64,000 nucleotides of DNA from Hyphomonadaceae bacterium (GCA_019753105.1 JAIELJ010000014.1:62001-126000), one strand, 5' to 3'. Positions 17,878-26,665 are shown, numbered from the stretch's first letter. The notes: generated from the letters alone by a model not told the origin. Numbers and translations: made by a program.

Positions 17878-18657
17878 TCACATAGCTGAGATGCCGCCGT
17901 CGATCTTCAGCTCCGCACCCGTGACGAAGCGGCTTTCGTCCGAGAGGAGATAGAGCGCGGCCTGAGCCACCTCTTCAGGCTTGCCGATGCGCCCGAGCGG
18001 CACCTGCCGGCCAAGCTTCGCCTCGGCTTCGTCCTTGCCGAACATGTTGCGGATCGGGTCGAGGATGGGCGTGTCGATGAAGGTCGGGTGGATCGAGTTG
18101 GAGCGGACGTCCAAGCCCTTCTTGGCGCAATAGAGCGCGATGTTCTTGGAGAGCAGCCAGACGGCCGCCTTCGAGGCGTTGTAGCCGGGCGAGGTGTGGT
18201 TGGCGATCAGCCCCGCGATCGAGCTCACGTTTACGATCGAGCCTGGCTGGTTCTTGGCCAGATATTTGATGCCGTGCTTGGCGCCGAGGAAGACGGAGTC
18301 GACGTTCACGCTCATCAGCTTGCGGAAGCCTTCGAGCGAAAGTTCCTCGATGCCGCCCTCGCGCGACGAGATGCCGGCGTTATTCACGAGGCCGGAAATG
18401 CCGCCCATCGCGCCGTTCGCGGCTTCGAGCGCTTTCACCCAATGATCTTCATTGGTGACATCGAGCGCATACGCGAACGCTGTGCCCGCGCCATACTTAT
18501 CGTTGATGGCGGTGGCGCGATCATCGGCGCCGGCGGCGTTGATGTCGGCGAGCGCGACTTTCGCGCCTTCTGCCGCACAAGCTTGCGCCATGGCGAGGCC
18601 TAAGCCCTGCGCTGCGCCTGTGATGAAAATCTTCTTGCCTGCAACGCGCCCGCTCAT
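17878..18657 (-). CDS. short-chain dehydrogenase/reductase
   Basis: The 259-residue SDR has TGAAQGLGLAMA, LVNNAGIS, the catalytic S-Y-K (VSSIAGLIANHTSPGYNASK) and the C-terminal KIDGGISAM. A GGAGG lies 7 nt before the ATG at 18657. The substrate is not clear; it resembles 3-alpha/17-beta hydroxysteroid-dehydrogenase or cyclopentanol-dehydrogenase-type SDRs more than FabG. It is transcribed divergently from cydA with about 105 nt between starts. Confidence 0.85.
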   Translation of the reverse strand: MSGRVAGKKIFITGAAQGLGLAMAQACAAEGAKVALADINAAGADDRATAINDKYGAGTAFAYALDVTNEDHWVKALEAANGAMGGISGLVNNAGISSREGGIEELSLEGFRKLMSVNVDSVFLGAKHGIKYLAKNQPGSIVNVSSIAGLIANHTSPGYNASKAAVWLLSKNIALYCAKKGLDVRSNSIHPTFIDTPILDPIRNMFGKDEAEAKLGRQVPLGRIGKPEEVAQAALYLLSDESRFVTGAELKIDGGISAM

Positions 18658-18763
18658 GGACGTCCTCCCGTTTTGTCGCGCGACTGTGTGGCGCAGCGTG
18701 GCAAAGCGCAAGCTGGCGCTGCGTGAGGGCCGGCCTTAGATTGATGCTGGAGCGAGGTTCGAC

Positions 18764-20149
18764 ATGGAATGGGACGCGCTGCTGCTCTCGCGGCTGCAAT
18801 TCGCCTTCACGATCGGCTTTCACATCATCTTTCCGGCGTTCACCATCGGGTTGGCGTCGTTTTTGGCTGTGTGCGAGGGGCTTTGGCTTCTCACCAAGAA
18901 GCCGCTGTTTAAGAACCTCTATCTCTTCTGGGTGAAGATCTTCGCGATCTCGTTCGGCATGGGCGTCGTGTCGGGCGTGGTGATGTCTTACCAGTTCGGG
19001 ACGAACTGGAGCGTCTTCTCCGCGATGGTCGGCAGCGTCATCGGCCCGCTGCTCGCGTACGAAGTGCTGACCGCGTTTTTCCTCGAAGCGTCTTTCCTCG
19101 GCATCATGCTGTTCGGCTGGAAGCGCGTTGGGCCGGGCCTGCACTTCTTTTCGACCTGCATGGTCGCCATCGGCACTTTGATGAGCGCGTTCTGGATCCT
19201 CGCCGCCAATTCCTGGATGCAGACGCCGCAGGGTTGGGCGTGGGCCGAAGACGGGACGATGGTGGCGACCAGCTTCTGGGAAGTAATCTTCAATCCCTCC
19301 ATGCCTGTGCGCTTCGCGCACATGACTTTGGCGGCGTACCTGACCACGGCGATGGTGATCGCGGCGGTTTCTGCGTTCGCGCTTCTGAAGAACAAGGCGC
19401 TGCCGGAGAGCCGCATGGCTTTGCGCATGGCGGTGCTGATGATGGCGATCGTGGCGCCGCTGCAAATCGTTGTGGGTCACGAGAGCGGCAAGATCGCACA
19501 CGAGTACCAGCCAGCGAAGGTCGCGGCGATGGAGGGCTGGTGGACGACGCAAGCGCAGCAGCCAACCATTTTGTTTGCGTGGCCGGATGAAGCAGCAGAG
19601 CGCAACCATTTGGAGATCGGCATCCCAGGCGCCGGCTCCTGGGTTGTCGCCGGCAGCGCAGATGCAGAACTAGAAGGGCTCGACGCGTTCGCGCCGGAAG
19701 ACCGCCCGCCTGTGTGGATCACGTTCTGGGCGTTCCGCGTCATGGTCGCGATGGGCCTCGCGATGGTGGCGCTCGGGATATGGGGCGCGGGCGCTTGGGC
19801 GCTGAAACGGATCGATACGTCGCGTTGGTATCACCGCGCCTTGGTGCTCGCCGGGCCAAGTGGTTTCATCGCCGTGCTCGCCGGATGGATCGCGGCTGAA
19901 GTCGGCCGCCAGCCTTATGTCGTGTACGGCGTGGTGCGCACTGCCGACGCGGTGTCGCCCGTTAGCGCAGCATCCGTCGCGACGTCGCTCATGTTCTTCA
20001 TCGTCGTTTACGCGATCGTTTTCAGCGCCGGTGCGCTCTACATCTTGCGTCTCATGGCGAAAGGGCCGGACTCGCACGAAGAGCCGCCGCAGGACACGAA
20101 CGAACCGCCCGGCACGCCCATGGGCGCCGGCGTGCAGGAGGCGACCTGA
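18764..20149 (+). CDS. cydA: cytochrome bd ubiquinol oxidase subunit I
   Basis: This is the quinol-oxidising, heme-bearing subunit of a bd oxidase that reduces O2 without pumping protons. The 461-residue protein has nine predicted membrane segments, the heme-ligand histidine in FTIGFHIIFPAFT (H20), the second in PVRFAHMT, and the GRQPYVVYGVVRT motif. The periplasmic Q-loop is short, which places it in the CIO/short-loop class rather than the E. coli long-loop class. cydB starts at the last base of the stop. Confidence 0.95.
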   Translation: MEWDALLLSRLQFAFTIGFHIIFPAFTIGLASFLAVCEGLWLLTKKPLFKNLYLFWVKIFAISFGMGVVSGVVMSYQFGTNWSVFSAMVGSVIGPLLAYEVLTAFFLEASFLGIMLFGWKRVGPGLHFFSTCMVAIGTLMSAFWILAANSWMQTPQGWAWAEDGTMVATSFWEVIFNPSMPVRFAHMTLAAYLTTAMVIAAVSAFALLKNKALPESRMALRMAVLMMAIVAPLQIVVGHESGKIAHEYQPAKVAAMEGWWTTQAQQPTILFAWPDEAAERNHLEIGIPGAGSWVVAGSADAELEGLDAFAPEDRPPVWITFWAFRVMVAMGLAMVALGIWGAGAWALKRIDTSRWYHRALVLAGPSGFIAVLAGWIAAEVGRQPYVVYGVVRTADAVSPVSAASVATSLMFFIVVYAIVFSAGALYILRLMAKGPDSHEEPPQDTNEPPGTPMGAGVQEAT

Positions 20150-21177
20150 TGTTTGGCCTCGAACTCTCCATGATCTGGGCGGTGCTGATCGCGGTTGCGG
20201 TTTTCCTCTACGTCGCGCTCGACGGTTTCGATCTCGGCGTCGGCATTCTCTTTCCTTTCGCCAAGGACGCGCGCGAGCGTGACCACATGCAGGCCGCCAT
20301 CGCGCCGGTGTGGGACGGCAACGAGACGTGGCTCGTGCTCGGTGGCGGCGGCTTGTTTGCGGCGTTTCCGAAAGCTTACGCGGCGTTGATGCCTGCGCTT
20401 TATGCGCCGATCATTCTGATGCTGCTCGCGCTCATCTTTCGTGGCGTGGCGTTCGAGTTTCGTCATCACGGACGCGGGCGCGGCAAAGCGTTTTGGACGG
20501 CTGCGTTTGCCGGTGGTTCGCTCGTCGCGGCGATCGCACAGGGCTTCGTGCTGGGCGCCTTCATCCAAGGCGTGAACATCGTCGACGGGCAGTTTGCCGG
20601 CGGTACGCTGGATTGGTTGACGCCGTTCTCGATCCTCGTCGCAGCTTCGCTTGTCGCGGGCTACGCATTGCTTGGCGGCTGCTGGCTCGTGTTCAAGACG
20701 GAAGGCGAGCTTTACGAGCGCGCGCGCAAATGGGTGACGCAGCTTGCCGTGCTGACGGCGCTAGCGATGGGCGCGGTGAGCATCGCGACACTCGGCGTCG
20801 ATCCGCGCGTGACCGCGCGCTGGGGCTTTACGATGACGAGCATCGATTGGGGCTCGTTCATCAAGCTGGCGCCGCTGCCGATTGCGGCCGTTGCAATTTG
20901 CTTTGCGTTGTGGCGGCGCTGGAAGGGCGCGCCGCACATATTGCCGTATCTGTTGGCGGTTGGGCTTTTTCTGATCGGTTATCTCGGTCTCGCCGTTTCG
21001 CTCTGGCCCTACATCGTACCGTTCGCGATGACGCCAGCCGATGCCGCCGCAGCCGATAACGCGCTTGAGCTCATGCTCTGGGGCGCGATCCCGATGCTGC
21101 CGATCATCCTGGGCTACACAGCGTACGTGTACTGGATCTTCCGCGCCAAGGTGGACGACGATGCCGCCTATCATTGA
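20149..21177 (+). CDS. cydB: cytochrome bd ubiquinol oxidase subunit II
   Basis: The 342-residue polytopic protein completes the bd oxidase. It has the family signature YVALDGFDLGVGILF near the N-terminus and PVWDGNETWLVLGGG. Length fits CydB of the short-loop class. Its start overlaps the cydA stop, and its 3' end overlaps the small DUF2474 gene by 17 nt. Confidence 0.95.
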   Translation: MFGLELSMIWAVLIAVAVFLYVALDGFDLGVGILFPFAKDARERDHMQAAIAPVWDGNETWLVLGGGGLFAAFPKAYAALMPALYAPIILMLLALIFRGVAFEFRHHGRGRGKAFWTAAFAGGSLVAAIAQGFVLGAFIQGVNIVDGQFAGGTLDWLTPFSILVAASLVAGYALLGGCWLVFKTEGELYERARKWVTQLAVLTALAMGAVSIATLGVDPRVTARWGFTMTSIDWGSFIKLAPLPIAAVAICFALWRRWKGAPHILPYLLAVGLFLIGYLGLAVSLWPYIVPFAMTPADAAAADNALELMLWGAIPMLPIILGYTAYVYWIFRAKVDDDAAYH

Positions 21178-21307
21178 AGGCCCGCCCGAAGAGGGCGATG
21201 AGCGGCGGCCGCTGGGCAAAAGGCTAGTGTGGTTTGTGGTATTGTGGGTTGGGAGTCTGGGCGCAGTGGCGGCGATTGCTTACGCGCTAAGGGCGCTGAT
21301 TTTGTAG
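21161..21307 (+). CDS. DUF2474 / CydX-like small subunit
   Basis: The 48-residue protein starts inside the cydB end at 21161. It has a charged N-terminus (MPPIIEGPPEEGDERRPLGK) and one membrane helix (RLVWFVVLWVGSLGAVAAIA). DUF2474 proteins are encoded right after cydAB of the CIO type and are thought to be the counterpart of the E. coli CydX/CbdX stabilising subunit. The position and sequence fit well. Confidence 0.8.
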   Translation: MPPIIEGPPEEGDERRPLGKRLVWFVVLWVGSLGAVAAIAYALRALIL

Positions 21308-21314
21308 AAGCACG

Positions 21315-21740
21315 ATGCTAGAGCATTGGGCAATGACACCGATGCCGGCCCACCTCCGCGCCTTGCCTTATGCCATTCATACTAACCGCGAACTCGGATT
21401 GATGCTTCGGGGTGTCAAGCCGCTTGCGAAGTTTGTCGGCGGCGAAGGCTTTTTTCCCGATGTCGTGCTGCGCTGTTTTCGCATGTTCGATCGGCACGTT
21501 GCATCTGGGCGTTTCGTGCGCCGGGACCAGATGGTTGAGCACCCCACACTAGGGCGGCTGCACTATGTGTATTTCGCGCTCCGAAACGACGAGTGGCGCA
21601 TTCAGGCCATGATCGACCTCATATCACGGCCAGGGAAGTGGTCTCTGGATCGGGAGCGAGAGGAGGGCGAGTTGCTGGGTTACACGTCGGAGCAGAACGA
21701 CTTCTGGATCGAACTGTGCCGGAGGACTAATGGGCGCTAG
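21315..21740 (+). CDS. hypothetical protein
   Basis: The 141-residue soluble protein has a balanced amino-acid make-up and Trp/Arg-rich patches (LHYVYFALRNDEWRIQAMID). It has no signal peptide or membrane segment. I recognise no family. It begins 7 nt after the bd oxidase genes and could be co-transcribed; a second possible start lies at 21333. Confidence 0.6.
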   Translation: MLEHWAMTPMPAHLRALPYAIHTNRELGLMLRGVKPLAKFVGGEGFFPDVVLRCFRMFDRHVASGRFVRRDQMVEHPTLGRLHYVYFALRNDEWRIQAMIDLISRPGKWSLDREREEGELLGYTSEQNDFWIELCRRTNGR

Positions 21741-21749
21741 CCGCTCGGC

Positions 21750-22007
21750 TCACTTGCGCCTGAACGCAAAGAACAGCGCCGCTACCAGCGCCAGCCAGTA
21801 CGCCACATCAACAAACCACGGCGAGCCGTTGAAGCCCATCATGCTCATGGCGGCTTCAGGGATGGTCTCGAACGCTTCTTGCGTGGCCGTGGGCAGGTGG
21901 CGATCGGAGATGTTGTAGACCACCGAGAACGCAAACACGCCCATGCCGACTGAGATCAGCGCCCAAGCCGCGACGAGTACGCGGAGAATGATCGTACCGA
22001 GCTTCAT
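21750..22007 (-). CDS. small membrane protein
   Basis: The 85-residue protein has two membrane segments (about 4-28 and 65-82) around a short loop with NISDRHLPTATQEAFETIPE. The start at 22007 is chosen because it puts the first helix at the N-terminus. Family unknown. Confidence 0.6.
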   Translation of the reverse strand: MKLGTIILRVLVAAWALISVGMGVFAFSVVYNISDRHLPTATQEAFETIPEAAMSMMGFNGSPWFVDVAYWLALVAALFFAFRRK

Positions 22008-22053
22008 GCTTGCAGTGTAGCGGCGCGCGGCAAATGCTCCAGTGACTTTGGTC

Positions 22054-22461
22054 TCAATCTTCAATCGCTTCGATCCCAAGCCGATCAAGCTCCGCCAAGC
22101 GATCGCGCATGTGCTTCAGCTGCTCAGGCGAGTGGCCGGTCCATTCCGCCACTTCGCCAACGATCCGCAGCGCGTCGCGCGTGCGATAGGATTTGGTCGG
22201 GTTGCCGGGGAATCTCTTGTCGGTGAGGCTGGGGTCGTCTTCGAACGCGCCGATGGGCTCGACGATGTAGATGCGCTCACGCGCATCGCCTTGCGCCAGC
22301 TCCGCGCCCCAGATCGCCGCTTCAAGAGTCGCTGCGAAATAAACGAAGCGTGCGTTGCGGCGCTTGCCGTAGTTCGAGGTGTAGCCGGGGCCGATCAAGT
22401 CGCCGGTTTTCAGATCGGCTTTCGTGCCATGATAGAATGGTCCCGGATGCGGTGCGGTCAT
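22054..22461 (-). CDS. arr: rifampin ADP-ribosyltransferase (Arr)
   Basis: Arr inactivates rifamycins by ADP-ribosylation. The 135-residue protein has the whole family pattern: FYHGTKADLKTGDLI (NAD-binding His/Gly), YTSNYG, VYFAATLEAAIWGAELA, RIYIVEPIGAFEDDP and KRFPGNPTKSYRT, then VGEVAEWTGHSPEQLK. Length is the family norm (about 135-145). No integron or mobile context is visible, so it looks like a chromosomal resident. Expression and resistance are inference. Confidence 0.93.
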   Translation of the reverse strand: MTAPHPGPFYHGTKADLKTGDLIGPGYTSNYGKRRNARFVYFAATLEAAIWGAELAQGDARERIYIVEPIGAFEDDPSLTDKRFPGNPTKSYRTRDALRIVGEVAEWTGHSPEQLKHMRDRLAELDRLGIEAIED

Positions 22462-22566
22462 GCGCCAAGCTCCTCAAGCGAGGGCGCGACCATCGCCAAA
22501 ATGCGTTGGTGCGCAATTCTTGAACACATGCCTTTGCGCCCCAATCTCCAGGATGACGGGGCGCGG

Positions 22567-22938
22567 TTACCAGCGGCCGCAGGCGCGGTTCCAAGCCCAA
22601 AGCACATGCGCCGTGACGTGATACACGCCCGCGCTCGCCCAATTTATCACTGGCAATTGGCAGAGGCGTCCAAGCGCTTGGTAAGGTGGCGTCGCTGACC
22701 ACGCCAGTGCGACCGCGGGCATTCCGCGCAGAACGCGCCCATCCGGTTCAATTGCGTGAAGCTTTAGGCGCACGTCATCGAGCGTGACGTTCGCGCGCTC
22801 AAGTGCGGCGAGGTTCGATGCAACATCGGTGAAAACTACGCCCGCTTTTGCGGCGATGGCGCGGCGCTCAAGATCACATGCCCCGGCACGGCAGACCGGG
22901 CATACGCCATTGTAGAGAATCTCAATGGGCCGCGTCAT
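22567..22938 (-). CDS. DCC-family thiol-disulfide oxidoreductase-like protein (DUF393)
   Basis: The 123-residue protein begins IEILYNGVCPVCRAGACDLE, giving the CxxC of the DCC/DUF393 family in its usual N-terminal place. The remaining VRLKLHAIEPDGRVLRGMPA and a C-terminal VLWAWNRACGRW also fit. These proteins have a thioredoxin-like fold of uncertain substrate. The ATG at 22938 is used; the longer upstream frame is low-complexity and antisense-like. Confidence 0.82.
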   Translation of the reverse strand: MTRPIEILYNGVCPVCRAGACDLERRAIAAKAGVVFTDVASNLAALERANVTLDDVRLKLHAIEPDGRVLRGMPAVALAWSATPPYQALGRLCQLPVINWASAGVYHVTAHVLWAWNRACGRW

Positions 22939-22993
22939 GGCGTTGACTATGCGCCGCATGCCGCGCGCTTCACATCGGACGCAACGCCACGCC

Positions 22994-23764
22994 TTATGAC
23001 GGTGGCGGGCAGCCCTCCCAATGCATGCGCCGCACGCGCGCCCATGCCTCCGCGCCACTCACCGTCACATCTTGCAGTACGAGCTGGAAATCGTCGTACT
23101 CGATATGGTTCGGCTGATCGAAGCGCGCTTCCACGACGAAGCCTTGCCGCGCATCGAGCCAAAGCTGGCCCGTCAGCCCGCCGCTTACCTCGAACCGCAA
23201 TGTCTCGCGGCCAAGATGCTGCTCGGCGCCCGCAAACCGCGCCTCCATGAAACCCAGATTGCGAAACGGGCTCGCCGCACCCTCTTCGGGCCAGATGAGG
23301 GCGACGGCGTAGCGGAAATCTTCGCGCCGCGGCGGGCGGCCGTAGAACAGGCCGTTCAGCTCGGAGAGATCGAAATCGTAGATCAGCCACGGCTCGCCAT
23401 CGATGGCAACGTACTCGTCGATGTCGGCCATCGGGACGCGTGCGTGAAGCTGACGCGCTTCAATATCGTAGGTGAGCCAGGCGAATGCGTCTTGCGATCC
23501 ATCGCGCGCGATGCGCCCGCCCGTGAGTGCGCTGGGCTGGCCGCGCGCCGGATCAAGCTCAGCGGTCACGAAAGCTGCGTTGGCGCAGCGGCTGACGATT
23601 TTGCCGACCTCGAGATGTGTGGCGTCTGGCCGGTAGACGTAGATCTGCTCGGGCAGCGAGCCGTCCTGGTTGGAGCGGATGTAGCTCAGCATGGGCGCAT
23701 CGAGCGGGGGCGCGGAAGCGCAGGCGCTGAGCAAGACGCCGGCGGCGAGGAGGAGAGCTTTCAT
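22994..23764 (-). CDS. lipoprotein of unknown function
   Basis: The 256-residue protein has a lipoprotein signal (MKALLLAAGVLLSACASAPP; lipobox LSAC). The mature part is beta-rich, with VYRPDATHLEVGKIVSRCA and a repeated pattern of Tyr/Asp strands (IDEYVAIDGEPWLIYDFDLS). It resembles the outer-membrane lipid-binding style of envelope lipoproteins, but I do not recognise a family. Start at 23764 avoids overlap with the next gene upstream. Confidence 0.65.
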   Translation of the reverse strand: MKALLLAAGVLLSACASAPPLDAPMLSYIRSNQDGSLPEQIYVYRPDATHLEVGKIVSRCANAAFVTAELDPARGQPSALTGGRIARDGSQDAFAWLTYDIEARQLHARVPMADIDEYVAIDGEPWLIYDFDLSELNGLFYGRPPRREDFRYAVALIWPEEGAASPFRNLGFMEARFAGAEQHLGRETLRFEVSGGLTGQLWLDARQGFVVEARFDQPNHIEYDDFQLVLQDVTVSGAEAWARVRRMHWEGCPPPS

Positions 23765-23810
23765 GGCTATTGAGATGCGCGCACCACGAACTTGGATGCA
23801 GCAGTGCGTC

Positions 23811-24029
23811 TCAAGCCGGCGCGTACCTGAAGCCATAGGAGCGCACTTGGCTGCATGACCAGAAGAGCGCGATCACCCAGCCGATGATCGTCCAGCCGAA
23901 GAGCAAGTTCACGAAGAAGATCGCGCCGGCGTTATGGTGCTCACGGCAATAGGCGACGAGCGTCGGCACGAAATAGCCGCCGCTGCAGACGGCCAGGAGC
24001 GACAGGAAGACGATCATGAACGTTCTCAT
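23811..24029 (-). CDS. superinfection-immunity-family small membrane protein
   Basis: The 72-residue protein has two membrane segments separated by the motif CREHHNAGAIFFVNLLFGWT, then IIGWVIALFWSC. The HHN...N...GWT-IGWVIAL pattern is that of the family named after the T4 Imm superinfection immunity protein. Many chromosomal members exist without any phage link, and no phage genes are nearby, so an immunity role is only by name. Confidence 0.75.
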   Translation of the reverse strand: MRTFMIVFLSLLAVCSGGYFVPTLVAYCREHHNAGAIFFVNLLFGWTIIGWVIALFWSCSQVRSYGFRYAPA

Positions 24030-24069
24030 GATGCGAACTTAGCACGAGTGGCGCGCCACGCGATACAAT

Positions 24070-24148
24070 CGCCAACGACAGGGATTTAACCTGCACCCCC
24101 TTGGGGCGGACCGTGTAATCCGGCGTCTACCAATTCCGCCACGTTGGC
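24070..24148 (-). pseudogene. degenerate tRNA-Leu-like gene
   Basis: On the minus strand a perfect 7-bp acceptor stem (GCCAACG/CGTTGGC) encloses a leucine-type D arm (GCGGAATTGGTAGACGC), a class II variable arm (CCCC/GGGG) and a T arm. Defects: the T loop reads TTAAATC, with A where C56 is universal; the anticodon loop has only six bases when the 5-bp stem (CGGAT/GTCCG) is formed, with position 26 missing; and no CCA follows, although both intact tRNAs in this window encode CCA. I read it as a decayed tRNA-Leu. Confidence 0.6.
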
Positions 24149-24166
24149 GGCGTAGTGTAGGTCAGA

Positions 24167-24556
24167 ATGATGATTATGCGTAATCGGCGATTCTGGGTGG
24201 CGTCGCTCTTGGCTTCTTGCCTTGTGCCGCAAGCTTGGGCGCAAGCGCATCCGGCTGTTGGCGCATGGATCGGCCAAGTGAGCTGGAGCACACAGCCCGT
24301 CTTCTATTCCTGGCAGATCAATGCAGACGGCACGTTCAGCAGCGGACGGTTCGGTCGCGGTCATGACGGCGGGGGCGTCTGGCGCGTCAATGGCGATCGC
24401 CTCACGCTCAAATACGGCGACGGTTTTCGGTACGAGGGCACGCTCAGTGGCGATAGCTATAGCGGCTCGGCGCTTCACGCTGACGGCCGCGAGATAGGCA
24501 GATTCTCGATGTCGCGCGCGTCAGACGACGCCGACGAGCTCGCCGAGGACTACTAG
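24167..24556 (+). CDS. secreted protein of unknown function
   Basis: The 129-residue protein has a signal peptide (MRNRRFWVASLLASCLVPQA, then WAQA cleavage site) if read from the internal ATG at 24176. The mature part is a small beta-barrel-like domain with repeated Gly/Trp/Tyr strands (YSWQINADGTFSSGRFGRGH). This resembles DUF2147/lipocalin-like small periplasmic proteins. It ends one base before the convergent phhB gene. Confidence 0.65.
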   Translation: MMIMRNRRFWVASLLASCLVPQAWAQAHPAVGAWIGQVSWSTQPVFYSWQINADGTFSSGRFGRGHDGGGVWRVNGDRLTLKYGDGFRYEGTLSGDSYSGSALHADGREIGRFSMSRASDDADELAEDY

Positions 24557-24853
24557 CTAGCCGACGATCTTCGCTGCTGCCTCATCCATGAAGTGCGCGA
24601 GCGCCACGTCCTTATCGGTGACGCCGCCGCTATCGTGCGTTGAGAGCGTGACCGTGACGCGGTTGTAGACGTTGCTCCATTCCGGGTGGTGGTCGGCTTT
24701 CTCGGCGTGGAGTGCTACGCGGCTCATGAAGCCGAACGCGGCGTTGAAATCCTTGAAGCGGTACTCTTTGGTGATGGCGTCGCGGCCTTCGGCGGCGTGC
24801 CAGCCATCGAGGCGGGCGAGCGCGGCGTCGGCGCCGATCTTGGCTGCGGGCAT
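24557..24853 (-). CDS. phhB: pterin-4a-carbinolamine dehydratase
   Basis: It recycles the pterin cofactor of aromatic amino-acid hydroxylases. The 98-residue protein has the family core [19 protein letters not shown] and the catalytic [20 protein letters not shown], where the histidine pair and Trp are conserved, and ends with [19 protein letters not shown] lies 8 nt before the ATG at 24853. No phenylalanine hydroxylase is nearby. Confidence 0.93.
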   Translation of the reverse strand: MPAAKIGADAALARLDGWHAAEGRDAITKEYRFKDFNAAFGFMSRVALHAEKADHHPEWSNVYNRVTVTLSTHDSGGVTDKDVALAHFMDEAAAKIVG

Positions 24854-25041
24854 GGGGTGTTCTCCGGTCAATTTTCTCTTCTAACCCAAACGCCAAGCTT
24901 AGGCTGCCGGTCCCTTGGCGCCCGTTTTGGCGTCAGGTTGCAGTGCAGCAACACCCGATAGTCTCAGCGGCCTTGCGGCTTATGACGGGGCGGTTAAGGT
25001 CCGCGCCCAATTGCGCGCTTTGGCGCGGGGGAGACAATTGT

Positions 25042-26607
25042 ATGGGTGGTCGCTTATTCGCGCGAAAACCAGTCGCGCACGTCCAAGCAGAGTTTCATAC
25101 GGGGGAGATGAAGCGGACTTTGGGTCCGTTCAATCTGGTCAGCCTCGGCGTCGGCGCCATTATCGGCGCGGGTATTTTCGTTATGACGGGTCAAGCGGCG
25201 GCGGTTTATGCCGGTCCGGCCGTGGCCATCTCGTTCGTGATCGCCGGCATCGCCTGTACCTTCGCGGCGCTCTGCTACGCCGAACTGGCGTCGACCATCC
25301 CGGTTTCGGGCTCAGCCTATTCCTATGCTTACGTCACCATGGGCGAAGTGTTCGCCTGGACGATGGGCTGGTTGCTGCTGCTTGAATACGGGCTTGCGGC
25401 ATCCACGGTCGCCGCCGGCTGGACGGGATACGTTGTCAGCTTGTTGCACGATTTCGGTCTGATCATCCCGCCGCAATTTGCGGAGTCGATGTTCCAGTAT
25501 CAGGACGGGGCGCTGGTCAATACCGGCCACATAAACCTCGTCGGCGCCGCCGGCATTCTGGCGGTGTCGTTGCTGCTGGTCGTCGGCGTTTCGGAATCCG
25601 CAGTCGTCAACAACATCATCGTCGCGATCAAAGTCATCGTGCTGCTGGCCTTCATCGCCATCGGCGTGACGTACGTGAACCCGGCAAACTGGGACCCCTT
25701 CGTGCCGCCGAATGAAGGCGGTGCGCATTTTGGTCCGCAGGGCGTGTTGCGCGCGGCCTCGGTCGTGTTCTTTGCCTATGTCGGCTTCGAAGCGGTTTCC
25801 ACGGCGGCGGGCGAAGCGCGAAATCCGCAGCGCGACTTGCCCATCGGCATCCTCGGTTCGCTGGTTATCTGCACCCTGATCTACATGGCCGTCGCCATGG
25901 TGATGACGGGCGTGGTGCCGTTCCGCGAACTCGGCGTGCCTGCGCCGATCGCCGTCGCCATCGATCGCATGAACCCGGAATGGGCGATGATCCCATGGGC
26001 CAATAGCGAAACCGGAACGCTCAACATTCTCTCGCTGCTGATCAAGATCGGCGCGTTCGCGGGCCTGACCTCGGTCATGCTCGTGTTGATCTACGCGCAA
26101 ACGCGCGTGTTCTATCAGATGGCGCGCGATGGTCTGATCCCCGGCTTCTTCGCCAATATCCACAAGACCTTTAAAACGCCGGCCATGGGAACGATCGTGC
26201 TCGGCATTTTGATTGCGATTGCCGCGGCGCTGTTGCCACTCGGCGTGCTGGGCGACCTTGTCAGCCTCGGCACGGCGCTCGCCTTCGCCATCGTCTGCAT
26301 CAGCGTTATGTATATGCGCAGCGCACACCCGGAGATCGCGCGTCCGTTCAAGGTGCCGCTCTATCCGATCACGCCGATCCTTGGCGTCATTGCGTGCGTG
26401 ATGTTCATGATGGGGCCGATCTTGATTGGTCTCGCATCACAAGCGACGGGCATCGACTACTGGGCGGTGATCTTCGGCGGCACCGGCACGGTGACGCGCG
26501 AATATCTGCCAACGATCCTGCTGGTATCGTACGTCGTCATCGGCGCGCTGGTGTATGCGTTCTACGGCTTCCGTAACTCGAAGCTGACGCACACCGACGC
26601 AAAGTAG
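25042..26607 (+). CDS. APC-family amino acid permease
   Basis: The 521-residue protein has about 12-14 membrane helices. After a short cytosolic N-terminus it shows the APC signature LVSLGVGAIIGAGIFVMTGQ, then AELASTIPVSGSAYSYAYVT and FFAYVGFEAVSTAAGEARNP. These fit the cationic-amino-acid-transporter/YfnA branch. GGGGGAG precedes the ATG at 25042; the longer upstream frame has no such site. A strong terminator follows. Confidence 0.92.
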   Translation: MGGRLFARKPVAHVQAEFHTGEMKRTLGPFNLVSLGVGAIIGAGIFVMTGQAAAVYAGPAVAISFVIAGIACTFAALCYAELASTIPVSGSAYSYAYVTMGEVFAWTMGWLLLLEYGLAASTVAAGWTGYVVSLLHDFGLIIPPQFAESMFQYQDGALVNTGHINLVGAAGILAVSLLLVVGVSESAVVNNIIVAIKVIVLLAFIAIGVTYVNPANWDPFVPPNEGGAHFGPQGVLRAASVVFFAYVGFEAVSTAAGEARNPQRDLPIGILGSLVICTLIYMAVAMVMTGVVPFRELGVPAPIAVAIDRMNPEWAMIPWANSETGTLNILSLLIKIGAFAGLTSVMLVLIYAQTRVFYQMARDGLIPGFFANIHKTFKTPAMGTIVLGILIAIAAALLPLGVLGDLVSLGTALAFAIVCISVMYMRSAHPEIARPFKVPLYPITPILGVIACVMFMMGPILIGLASQATGIDYWAVIFGGTGTVTREYLPTILLVSYVVIGALVYAFYGFRNSKLTHTDAK

Positions 26608-26630
26608 CGTCGCTCAGACTGCAAACTGAG

Positions 26631-26665
26631 AGAGGCGCGGGATTGGTCCCGCGCCTCTTTTGTTT
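26631..26665 (+). terminator. rho-independent terminator of the permease gene
   Basis: The 12-bp perfect stem AGAGGCGCGGGA/TCCCGCGCCTCT with a TTGG loop is followed by TTTTGTTTG. It lies about 25 nt past the permease stop and just before the convergent folD stop, so it may serve both directions. Confidence 0.85.

Noticed and set aside
23811-24029. Phage superinfection exclusion system
   Set aside because: Only the small family protein is present, and no phage genes are near. The family is common on chromosomes.
25312-26328. 338-residue minus-strand frame antisense to the permease
   Set aside because: His/Asp/Arg-rich shadow of the permease's codon pattern; no start signal.
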